A stretch of 64,000 nt of DNA from Burkholderiaceae bacterium 26 (GTDB taxonomy: Bacteria; Pseudomonadota; Gammaproteobacteria; Burkholderiales; Burkholderiaceae): assembly GCA_000955795.1 (NCBI GenBank), contig JYOB01000016.1:459908-523907 (forward strand), given 5' to 3'. The position numbers were made by a program, and so were the translations under genes. The notes below the pieces were generated by a model. The model was not told the DNA's origin. It saw only the letters and a list, made by a program, of their open reading frames with translations, and searched no databases. The stretch's first letter is position 1; each line of letters begins with the position of its first letter. Positions 57,227-64,000 of this stretch are shown piece after piece.

Positions 57227-57631
57227 CGTACCAAAGGGGAGATGATGGCTGAGTGCCTTGACCAAGCCCAATTGGCAGATCTGGCCGGCATGTCAACGAG
57301 CTGTGGCCGTTTCGCTGTGTTTGGACTGCGGCACTGTGGTCGGTGCGTGCCTTGCATGGTCCGCCGTTCAGCTTTTCTTCGGTCCGGCATCACCGATACC
57401 ACTGCCATCTATGTTCACAACGATCTGAAAGCCGCGCAGCCGGATAAGGGACCGAATGACGTGGCCGCAGTCGCGACTGCTGTGGTGAAAGTCGAGGACG
57501 ATGGCATTCGTGCCTTCACTGCGGGGCAGTTTGCCTTTGCGGAGCGGTCTAGCCGCGTTGCGTTTGAGGGCGTGGTCGAGCGAGGACTGCAAGAATTGGG
57601 TGTCCTACTGCGCTCGCACGGTGTCCTGTGA
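57227..57631 (+). pseudogene. qatC: 3' fragment of a QueC-like qatC gene
   Basis: About 130 codons starting near RTKGEMMAEC match the C-terminal end of QatC, the QueC-like protein of the QatABCD defence system. The QueC-type zinc cysteine cluster SCGRF...HCGRCVPCMVRR is kept. The PP-loop ATPase domain that should precede it is missing, as are qatA and qatB. The frame ends in TGA that overlaps the qatD GTG (GTGA), the tight coupling seen in intact operons. Confidence 0.7.
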
Positions 57632-58362
57632 TTGACTTCCACTCACATCTTGACCTCTATCCCGACGGCCTAACACTGGCACACGAGGTCAATCGCCGCA
57701 ACGAGTTTACCCTTGTCGTCACGACCAGCCCACGCGCCTTTCATGCAACCTCGCGAGTATTTTGCGGGTTGCGAAACATCCACGTTGGCCTTGGCCTTCA
57801 TCCCGAAGTTGCGGAGGCAAAGGCCAGTGAGCTGGACGCTCTGGTTGCAGGAGTCAAGGACGCGAAATTTATCGGTGAAGTTGGACTCGATGGCTCGCGA
57901 AGATTTCGAAAGTCCATTGAGCTACAGGAGCACATTTTTCAAGCAGTCCTCGCTGAATGTGGCCGACAAGGCGGCAGAATCGTGAGCATCCACTCCCGCG
58001 GAGCGGTGCAGCGAACTATCGAAACGTTGGCTAGAGCACATGACGTAGGCTATCCAGTTCTGCACTGGTTTTCCGGAGGAGTCACCGAGCTTCGAATGGC
58101 CGCACGCCTCGGCTGCTGGTTCAGCGTCGGGCCTGCCATGCTTGCCGGCGAAAAGGGCCGCAGCTTGTTGAGCCACATGCCATTGGACCGCGTCCTTCCA
58201 GAGACTGATGGACCATTTGCTACGGAGGGAGGCGTTCCCCTGAAGCCCTGGGATGCGTGGAAAGTGTGCGCCACGCTTTCAGAGGTGTGGGCGCTGCCTC
58301 GCACCGCTGTTGAAGAACAACTGAGAACCAATCTTAACCGTCTACTTGGCAGTCAAACCTGA
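57628..58362 (+). CDS. qatD: TatD-like nuclease of a QatABCD anti-phage system
   Basis: A 244-residue TatD-family metal hydrolase. Metal ligands H5, H7 (DFHSHLD), E84 (GEVGLD), H122 (IHSRGA), H146 (LHWFSG) and D194 (ETDGPF) are all present, so it appears intact. It lies directly behind and overlaps a QatC C-terminal fragment, which points to QatD rather than housekeeping TatD. Without QatA-C it is probably non-functional in defence. It starts with GTG at 57628. The region looks less GC-rich than its surroundings, which suggests transfer. Confidence 0.75.
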   Translation: MIDFHSHLDLYPDGLTLAHEVNRRNEFTLVVTTSPRAFHATSRVFCGLRNIHVGLGLHPEVAEAKASELDALVAGVKDAKFIGEVGLDGSRRFRKSIELQEHIFQAVLAECGRQGGRIVSIHSRGAVQRTIETLARAHDVGYPVLHWFSGGVTELRMAARLGCWFSVGPAMLAGEKGRSLLSHMPLDRVLPETDGPFATEGGVPLKPWDAWKVCATLSEVWALPRTAVEEQLRTNLNRLLGSQT

Positions 58363-58446
58363 CGTGAAAGGGGTGGCTGATGGGACCTCCTGGCGTTGAT
58401 CGGATTCGATGCTAGAGTGATTCCGGCGCCGTTTCGGGAGCGCGTT

Positions 58447-59616
58447 ATGCCTTACAACAAAGGTCCGGACAGGCTTGGTGCAGCCTGGGCTGTCGATATG
58501 CAGGCCCATTTGCCAGAGAGGCGCTTGGCGGAAGCAACTCGCTTGATGGCTTGGGCGCGCGACCGTAAAACCGGTGCCCCACGCTACATTCTTGAGCTCG
58601 ACGAAAATCACCGTGGTGCCCACTGCGACTGCGAGTGTGTTAGTTGCGGCGGCGCACTGATCGCGGTAAATGCTGCCCGCGAAACCTACCTGCGGCGGCC
58701 GCACTTCCGCCATGCCGCTGGCACCGAAAAGCATTTGTGCCTCGTACTGGCGGCACGCGCTGCCCTTCTGGCGACACTGGAGAGCACAGGCTACCTAGAC
58801 CTGCCGAGCCATCGGCGCACGGCGCGCATCACCGGCCTCTCCGGCAGCTTTTATGACGCGTGGGTCGACGCGCCGTCCGAGCGAGTGCACATCGCGTCCT
58901 GTTCGTTTTCAGATGAGGCTGCGGCGATCGTCACGCTCGACGATGGCCGGGAACTGCACGTCGTTCTCGTAGGCAGCCACGCGAGCGGTACGGACGGTGC
59001 GCAGCATGCTGCGATCGAGGTGCTGGTCGACGATGTGGCGCTGGCCGGCATGAGTCCGGAGGAGTTGCGCCACCGTACGCGTCTGCTCGTGAGCAGGGCG
59101 CAGTGGTGCGGCCACTGGCAAGACAATGTCCTACTTGATTCTGCGATGAATCAAGCTCGCGCGCGAGCTGCGGATGCGTTCGACCTAGTCGACGGAGAGA
59201 CTGGCCTGCCCGACGCTGCGACACCACAAGAGATTCGTGAAACGCTGCTGCACAGGAAGGCCAAGGAGATCCTCGAGCGCGAAAAGCGTCTCATGGTTCC
59301 GCAGATGAGCGTGACCGAGCGCTCGCAGCAATGGCCGCAGGAAGCCACTACCCGCAAGTGCCGCGACGCGCAGGCGCTGGAGCTTCAGTCAGTCGCACTT
59401 GAACAGCGCATGGGTCGGATCATCCCGGATGTTACCGCCGTCACGGTAGTCAGGCGATGGGGTGTCGGCGCTGCGGCACGCAGTGTAGATCCAAGTCCGC
59501 CGCCTGGCCTGCTGCACGGTAGGGTAGTACACCTCACTGTCGGTTCCACTCCTCGGGCCTTGAGGATGACCGACCGCTTGGGATTGCAGATTCAACCGGT
59601 CGATGCAACACACTAG
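58447..59616 (+). pseudogene. CoiA-like PD-(D/E)xK nuclease gene, C-terminally disrupted
   Basis: A 389-codon frame. The N-terminal zinc domain has CECVSCGGAL (C64, C67) and RRPHFRHAAG, typical of CoiA-like proteins. A later stretch ETLLHRKAKEILEREKRLMVP fits their nuclease helix, and RIIPDVT fits the PD of a PD-(D/E)xK site. The E-x-K strand expected next does not appear; from about 59450 the frame turns to unrelated sequence. The active site thus seems lost. It follows qatD by 84 bases and may belong to the same defence island. Confidence 0.55.
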
Positions 59617-59900
59617 AGACTGCACACCTCGGCCAGTTGCAGTCAGGTTATTCGCGGCACATGGGTGAAGACGGTTGAACGTTGCATCGTTCGAACGCCC
59701 GCCATCCACATTGTCGTGTGCCGTTGCGATGTCACTCGGCTGATGTCTTCTAGTTGCTCTTGTGAGCATCGAAACTCGGGAAATATACCTTTCGCAGTGC
59801 GAGAATCAGAGCATTAACGGCTAGGGTGAGAGGCATTGAGTGTTGTGATTGCGCCTGTCATGTCAACTCCCGTTTCTGCTATTGCTTCGCATTGATCCGA

Positions 59901-60653
59901 TCAGAGCGCCTTTCCAGCACCTTCACGGCAGGCAGAGGAGATTGCGGCCAGCATAGCGCTCAACATGGCATCGCAGCTGTGTACCCCCGACAGGGCAGTT
60001 TTGCGATTGAACAAAAAGAACGGCACCTCGGATACGGCCGCAATGCCGGCCGGCTTTCGTGGGCGCCCTCGCCGACTCTTGGAATGCCGTGGGTGCTCCG
60101 GGTTCATGCCAAGCAACGATTCCGCAATGGCGGCGCTAACCCCAACGTCGGCCGCCAGTCGTCGCAGTACCGTTGTGCATCCGATGTTCTCCGCGTCGAT
60201 GAAATAAGCCTTGAATATCTGATCAATCAGTAGCTCAGCACGTATCAGTGTGCTCTGCCTAGCGACGTGTTCAACCAATCGGTGTGCGGCATCCGTATTG
60301 GGCAGGATGCGGATACGTGAGAAATCGAAGGCGATGCCCAAGGCTTTCCCCGCCTGTTCCACTTGCACGCGGCGGGCCGCTGCAGCCATGCGGCTGCCTG
60401 TACGCGTTAGATAAAGTGAGTGATAGGGCAATCCTTCTGGCGGGGTATCCGGCAGCACGGGCCGACCGTGCCAACGCACATCGACGCTCACATCGGGTCG
60501 GATTTTTTCTAACTGCTGGATCGCCAAACGCAAGCTGCGTTTGCCCACCATGCTCCACGGACAAATGAAATCAAAGCCCACATCGACGACCAGCGTTTGC
60601 CGATCGCGCGGGATTGGATTTCCCTCCAGCGGGAGAAGATCAGAGCGGCTCAT
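59901..60653 (-). CDS. DsbA family thioredoxin-fold oxidoreductase (FrnE-like)
   Basis: A 250-residue cytoplasmic DsbA/FrnE-type protein. The active-site segment reads FDFICPWSMVGKRSL, so the second Cys of CPWC is a Ser (C31-P-W-S34). SEVPFFLFN holds the cis-Pro loop. With one Cys it could be a monothiol reductase or glutathione-type isomerase rather than an oxidase. No ribosome site is visible before the ATG at 60653. It is the last gene of the disrupted region. Confidence 0.75.
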   Translation of the reverse strand: MSRSDLLPLEGNPIPRDRQTLVVDVGFDFICPWSMVGKRSLRLAIQQLEKIRPDVSVDVRWHGRPVLPDTPPEGLPYHSLYLTRTGSRMAAAARRVQVEQAGKALGIAFDFSRIRILPNTDAAHRLVEHVARQSTLIRAELLIDQIFKAYFIDAENIGCTTVLRRLAADVGVSAAIAESLLGMNPEHPRHSKSRRGRPRKPAGIAAVSEVPFFLFNRKTALSGVHSCDAMLSAMLAAISSACREGAGKAL

Positions 60654-60908
60654 AACTCAGACAGGTGCTCTGTATAAGCGGTCGATGGATGCATTGACGC
60701 GTCGCTGTTGTCGCGGACCAATGCATCAATGTGCAGAGAGTGTCTAAGGCGGCGTGCTCTGTATTTCTGAACAAATCCAACGGGCGCTAGTGATGCACGA
60801 CGACGATATCCCCGGGCGTCCGTATCCAGAATCGTTCAGATTTGGTTGATTGATCGGCGCCTATCCTGAAGCTGCTGTAAACGGCATCGCTTGACTACCT
60901 TTCCGTTG

Positions 60909-60941
60909 GCCTGGCACCTGAAGAGGTGGCCAGGCTTTTTT
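60909..60941 (+). terminator. Orphan plus-strand rho-independent terminator
   Basis: GCCTGGCACCT and AGGTGGCCAGGC pair with one bulge around GAAG, followed by TTTTTT. No plus-strand gene lies between qat/CoiA debris and this site. A short frame ending in stop at about 60894 precedes it, possibly the lost 3' end of the broken MerR gene. Confidence 0.75.
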
Positions 60942-61030
60942 CATTGAGCGCGATGGAGGGGCGGCCCGGCGACCGCACTCCAGCCTCTTATTGGCCCGCC
61001 CGCCATATGGGGGCTTGCTGTTTTCAGAAC

Positions 61031-61063
61031 GAAAAATGCCCGACGACGCAAGCGCCGCCGGGC
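61031..61063 (-). terminator. Minus-strand terminator without an assigned gene
   Basis: On the minus strand GCCCGGCGGCG pairs with CGTCGTCGGGC around CTTG, using two G-U pairs, and is followed by TTTTT. Read on the plus strand the stem has A-C mismatches. The polarity is therefore clear. No gene is visible upstream on the minus strand within 400 bases. Confidence 0.65.
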
Positions 61064-61379
61064 TCAAGGAAACGATGAAGCCTGGACACACAAGTCCGAG
61101 GCAGCCGAAGCGTAGCGACGACGGGGCGATCAGAATCTGAACGAATCTGACTCCGTCACAACGACACCACAGCATGACTTCGTGGTGCGCCGCACTTTTT
61201 GCATTTCGCGCTTTCCTATCGCAGAAAGCCGCTTTTTTCCGCCAACGCCCAATCTCACGCCATTTGGGGTTTTCGCCTGGATGGGCGGCAACGTTTGCGT
61301 TGGTAACACTCCCAAGCGCGCTAATCAGGCGCCTCAGGGAAAGCCCCAGCACTTCCTTTTCAATCCGTTTGCTAACCTA

Positions 61380-61393
61380 GTTAAGCGCTTAAC
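61380..61393. promoter_or_regulatory. LacI-family operator before the porin gene
   Basis: GTTAAGCGCTTAAC is a perfect 14-base palindrome with the central CG typical of LacI/GalR-type operators. It lies 85 bases upstream of the porin ATG. A near copy precedes the ABC binding-protein gene at 62702. Confidence 0.7.
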
Positions 61394-61477
61394 AACGACG
61401 CCAAGGCAAACAAGAGCCGAGAACGTGCGTGAAAGCCGTCGGAACACCAATTCTGGTGTATTTGGAGGAAGAGAAAA

Positions 61478-62605
61478 ATGAAACGTAAATATTTGGCCGC
61501 GCTGTTGGCCATGGGGCTGGCGGGCGGCGCGTATGCGCAGTCCAACGTCACTTTGTGGGGGCGTGTGGGCGGTGGCGTCGAGTACCTCAGCAACATCAAG
61601 ACAGCCAACGGCTCGGGCTCGAAGCTGGCGGAAGGCAGCCAGTGGGGTACCAGCATTTGGGGCATGAAGGGCACCGAAGAGCTGGGCGGCGGTAATCAGG
61701 CGTTGTTCTACTTGGAAGGTGCGTTTGCGTCTGACACGGGCAACCAGGGTGGCGGCAAGCTGTTCCAGCGCGGTGCATGGGTGGGGCTGAAGAACAACGA
61801 CTACGGCTTCCTGCGTCTGGGCCAGGGCAACACCATCAACAACTACATCTGGCGCTTCGATCCGTTCCTGTTGGAAGACTACTCGGCGTCTACGTTCACC
61901 AACTACCGCAACGGTTCAAAGCTGGCGAACGGCATCCGCTACGAGTCGCCCAATTTTGGCGGTTTTGAGTTCGGGGCCCAGTTGAACCTGGGTGAAAGCC
62001 CGAACGGCTTCCGCAATGGGCCGCAGGACTCGGTGCTGAGCAATATCGGTATGGCGTATGGCGTCTCGGTCGCTTATGTTCAGCCGACGTGGGAAGTGCG
62101 GGCGCTGTATGACGAGGTGAACAACCAGAACGGCAAGCTGGACAACCTGTTCATCGCGTCGCGTGAGTTTTTCCTCGGTGCGAAGGTGCAGATCACGCCG
62201 CGGTTGCTGTCTCAAAGCGGCTGGGCCCACTACACGGCACCGGATACGGCGCCTGGCCTGTCGCGCGTGGCGAACCATTTCTGGACTGGCTTGACCTACG
62301 ATGTGACGCCGCGCCTCCACGCGCAGGGTGCTGTGTACTACATGAAGGTGGGCCAAGGCCAGTGGACGGCCGATCACGATGGTGCGGGTCATGGCCTCAT
62401 GCTCAATCTGGGCGCCATGTATGACCTGTCCAAGCGCACGTTCCTGTACGCCACTGTGGCGCACATGAAGAACAGCGCGAACGCCAACTTCTCGGTGCGA
62501 CCCACCGCGCCCGGTTATGGCGACCCGGTCAACGGTAACGGCGCTTCGCCCGCTCCGGGCAGGTCGCAGACCGGCGCCTACGCCGGCATCATGCATAACT
62601 TCTAA
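61478..62605 (+). CDS. Outer-membrane porin (Porin_4) of a sugar-uptake locus
   Basis: A 375-residue porin. The signal peptide MKRKYLAALLAMGLAGGAYA ends at AQS, followed by NVTLWGRVGGGVEYLSN and the terminal strand AYAGIMHNF. It is more distant from the two porins at the window start. GGAGGAAGAG lies ahead of the ATG. The shared LacI-type palindrome with the following ABC gene suggests joint control and a role in carbohydrate entry. Confidence 0.9.
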   Translation: MKRKYLAALLAMGLAGGAYAQSNVTLWGRVGGGVEYLSNIKTANGSGSKLAEGSQWGTSIWGMKGTEELGGGNQALFYLEGAFASDTGNQGGGKLFQRGAWVGLKNNDYGFLRLGQGNTINNYIWRFDPFLLEDYSASTFTNYRNGSKLANGIRYESPNFGGFEFGAQLNLGESPNGFRNGPQDSVLSNIGMAYGVSVAYVQPTWEVRALYDEVNNQNGKLDNLFIASREFFLGAKVQITPRLLSQSGWAHYTAPDTAPGLSRVANHFWTGLTYDVTPRLHAQGAVYYMKVGQGQWTADHDGAGHGLMLNLGAMYDLSKRTFLYATVAHMKNSANANFSVRPTAPGYGDPVNGNGASPAPGRSQTGAYAGIMHNF

Positions 62606-62701
62606 GCCCGCGCTTGCCGCTCAAGGCGATCTGCTCGGGGTAAATCCCTAGATTCTCAACATTGATTGACCTTGTCTCAGGCGCCATACTAAGTAAAACA
62701 A

Positions 62702-62715
62702 GTTAAGCGCTTACC
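62702..62715. promoter_or_regulatory. LacI-family operator before the sugar-binding protein gene
   Basis: GTTAAGCGCTTACC differs from the 61380 palindrome by one base of fourteen. It lies 82 bases before the binding-protein ATG. Two near-identical boxes at two neighbouring promoters support one shared LacI-type regulator, not encoded in the window. Confidence 0.7.
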
Positions 62716-62733
62716 AAAATCAAAAGTAGGCCA

Positions 62734-62770
62734 CCTGAATCACCGATCCTTAGATGTCCGGTGATTCAGG
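62734..62770. promoter_or_regulatory. 12-bp inverted repeat in the binding-protein leader
   Basis: CCTGAATCACCG and CGGTGATTCAGG are perfect 12-base arms around 13 bases, ending 26 bases before the ATG. No T run follows, so it is not a plain terminator. It may be an mRNA hairpin near the ribosome site or a second operator. Confidence 0.6.
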
Positions 62771-62796
62771 CCTCGAGTCCCATCGTGGAGGAAGAC

Positions 62797-64000
62797 ATGC
62801 AGTGTCGTTACAAGAAAATTCTCGCCGGCGGTTTGCTGGCAGCGACCGCAGTAGCTGCGCAGGCAGCCGTCGTTGAGCTCAATGTGAGCGCTTGGAAGGG
62901 CGGCGCAGCCGAGCCGGCTGCCATGCCGGAGCTGATCGCCAAGTTCGAGAAGGAAAACCCGGATATCAAGATCAAGTTCGACTACATCGCCCGCAATGAC
63001 ACGACGACGATCATGTCGTCGCGCTTGCAGGGCGGCGCTGCGCCGGACGTGATGATGGTGGACCGCCCGCTCATGCGTCAGTGGGCTGCCGCAGGCCAGC
63101 TCATGGACCTGAGCACCGACCCCACCATCCAGAAGCTGGCGCCCGACGTGAAGCCGCTGGCGCAGATTGGCGGCAAGTACTACATGGTGCCGATGGAAGT
63201 GGTGGGCATTGGCCTGTTTGCCAACGAGACGCTGCTCAAGAAAGCTGGCGTGGAGCGCGTGCCGACCAACATCAGCGAGATGAAGGCGGCTTGCACGAAG
63301 CTGCGCGCGGCCAACATCACGCCACTGCTCTTGCCGGCCAAGGACGGCTGGGCGCCCGCCATGCTGGCCCTGACCATGGGCCTTGCCCCCAGCGTGAAAG
63401 CGAACCCGTCATTCGTCAGCGACGTTGTGGCTGGCAAACAGAAGTTCTCTTCCAACCCGAACTTCAAGCAGGCCATCGGTGCGCTGAAAGAACTCGCGGA
63501 CGCCCACTGCTATGACCCGAAACTGAACGTCGGTATCGACCCGTGGGGTCTGGGCCTGACGGAGTTCACCGCTGGCCGTGTCGCGATGATGCCGCAGGGC
63601 GCCTGGAGCATCCAGAAGTTCACTGTGAACGGCAAGCCCGCAGTCGATTTCGTCTTCGCGCCGTTCCCGGGGCTCGACAGCGGGAAGGCTGCTGGCCTGG
63701 ACTTGCTCGGTACGGCATGGGCGATCAACGCAGCGGCGAAGCAACCGGCCGCGGCCAAGCGTTGGCTGCAGTTCTGGGCCAAGGAAGAGAACCTGGGCAA
63801 GTTCCTGGCAGCGGATGCGGCGTTCAGCCCGTTCGCGAACAGCCAGTACGCGGGTCCGGCATCGGGGCGTCTGTATGCAGAGGCGCGCAAGGCAGGCAAC
63901 ACGGTGCCGCATCCGAAGGGCGATTTCTCCGCAGCGTTCATCCAGGAAATGCAGAAGAGCATGGCCGGCTATCTCCTGAACATCAATCAGGATCAAGGTG
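62797..64000 (+). CDS. ABC sugar transporter periplasmic binding protein (partial, runs past window end)
   Basis: At least 401 codons without a stop before the window ends. The signal peptide is MQCRYKKILAGGLLAATAVAA; the mature part has ELNVSAWKGGAAEPAAM, APDVMMVDRPLM, KYYMVPMEVVGIGLFANETL and EFTAGRVAMMPQGAWS, the SBP_bac_1 pattern of carbohydrate uptake systems. GGAGG lies five bases before the ATG. A shared palindrome with the porin gene points to coregulation. The permease and ATPase genes probably lie beyond 64000. Confidence 0.88.
   Translation, partial: MQCRYKKILAGGLLAATAVAAQAAVVELNVSAWKGGAAEPAAMPELIAKFEKENPDIKIKFDYIARNDTTTIMSSRLQGGAAPDVMMVDRPLMRQWAAAGQLMDLSTDPTIQKLAPDVKPLAQIGGKYYMVPMEVVGIGLFANETLLKKAGVERVPTNISEMKAACTKLRAANITPLLLPAKDGWAPAMLALTMGLAPSVKANPSFVSDVVAGKQKFSSNPNFKQAIGALKELADAHCYDPKLNVGIDPWGLGLTEFTAGRVAMMPQGAWSIQKFTVNGKPAVDFVFAPFPGLDSGKAAGLDLLGTAWAINAAAKQPAAAKRWLQFWAKEENLGKFLAADAAFSPFANSQYAGPASGRLYAEARKAGNTVPHPKGDFSAAFIQEMQKSMAGYLLNINQDQG

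Larger units (their letters stand above)
60654..61477. other. Intergenic region with two terminators and a LacI-type box
   Basis: No convincing gene is seen. It holds a plus-strand terminator at 60909-60941 without an upstream plus gene, a minus-strand terminator at 61031-61063 without an obvious gene, and a LacI palindrome at 61380. An open frame at 60861-61352 on the minus strand lacks coding character. Confidence 0.6.

Noticed and set aside
57033-57296. Minus-strand 87-codon frame near the qatC remnant
   Set aside because: No family resemblance, no ribosome site, and it overlaps the better-supported qatC fragment.
57628-58362. Housekeeping TatD as the identity of this nuclease
   Set aside because: It overlaps a QatC C-terminal fragment, so QatD is the better reading, though not proven.
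60861-61352. Minus-strand 163-codon frame between the DsbA-like gene and the porin
   Set aside because: It runs through two terminators and shows no coding signature.

Overview
The window looks like chromosome or megaplasmid of a GC-rich betaproteobacterium of the Burkholderiaceae, most likely genus Ralstonia. The grounds are Burkholderia-type trimeric porins, a salicylate-to-gentisate cluster in nag order, and an Entner-Doudoroff cluster with a HexR-type regulator. Polygalacturonase and pectinesterase genes also fit a plant-associated Ralstonia. The species cannot be fixed from sequence reading alone. I see no rRNA, tRNA, CRISPR array or complete insertion sequence.

Layout. 1-8.4 kb: an aromatic-acid-type MFS carrier and porin, an SDR oxidoreductase, a DUF421 membrane protein, an unusual NRAMP-type carrier, a remnant of a zinc alcohol dehydrogenase, a PLP gamma-family enzyme and a second porin. 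8.5-17 kb: a minus-strand operon nagAa-G-H-Ab-I-K-L (salicylate to gentisate to maleylpyruvate to fumarylpyruvate to fumarate plus pyruvate). A divergent LysR regulator and a 17-bp palindrome lie at its head, followed by a degenerate 42-44-bp tandem repeat array and an AAHS-type carrier. 17-22.5 kb: a caa3-type cytochrome c oxidase operon. 22.5-24.5 kb: DUF3293, UspA and YceH genes. 24.5-30.7 kb: edd divergent from zwf-pgl-glk, with hexR convergent to glk; two HexR-like boxes sit in the edd/zwf gap.

30.9-52.7 kb: a secreted S53 (sedolisin) protease, a stand-alone zinc deaminase-fold protein, a QseBC-like two-component system followed by a Do-like protease, two lipoprotein pectinases (GH28 and a multidomain CE8 pectinesterase), and a secreted chorismate mutase. 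After these come a diguanylate cyclase, a periplasmic trehalase, a Crp/Fnr regulator, a PanE-like reductase, a Tat-exported PhoD phosphatase and a beta-propeller/discoidin protein.

53.6-61 kb: a LuxR-type regulator without a visible luxI, an EAL-CBS-GGDEF protein, and then a disrupted region. A TipA-like MerR gene breaks off inside its conserved part. It is followed by the 3' end of a qatC-like gene, an apparently intact qatD (remnant of a QatABCD anti-phage system), a truncated CoiA-like nuclease gene and a DsbA-family gene. A rho-independent terminator without a gene of its own closes the region. 61.4-64 kb: a porin and a sugar ABC binding-protein gene (cut by the window end), both preceded by a LacI-type palindrome.

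Much of the window serves a plant-associated life: catabolism of the defence hormone salicylate, pectin attack, secreted protease, secreted chorismate mutase and trehalase. This reading is inferred from family knowledge, not shown by the sequence.
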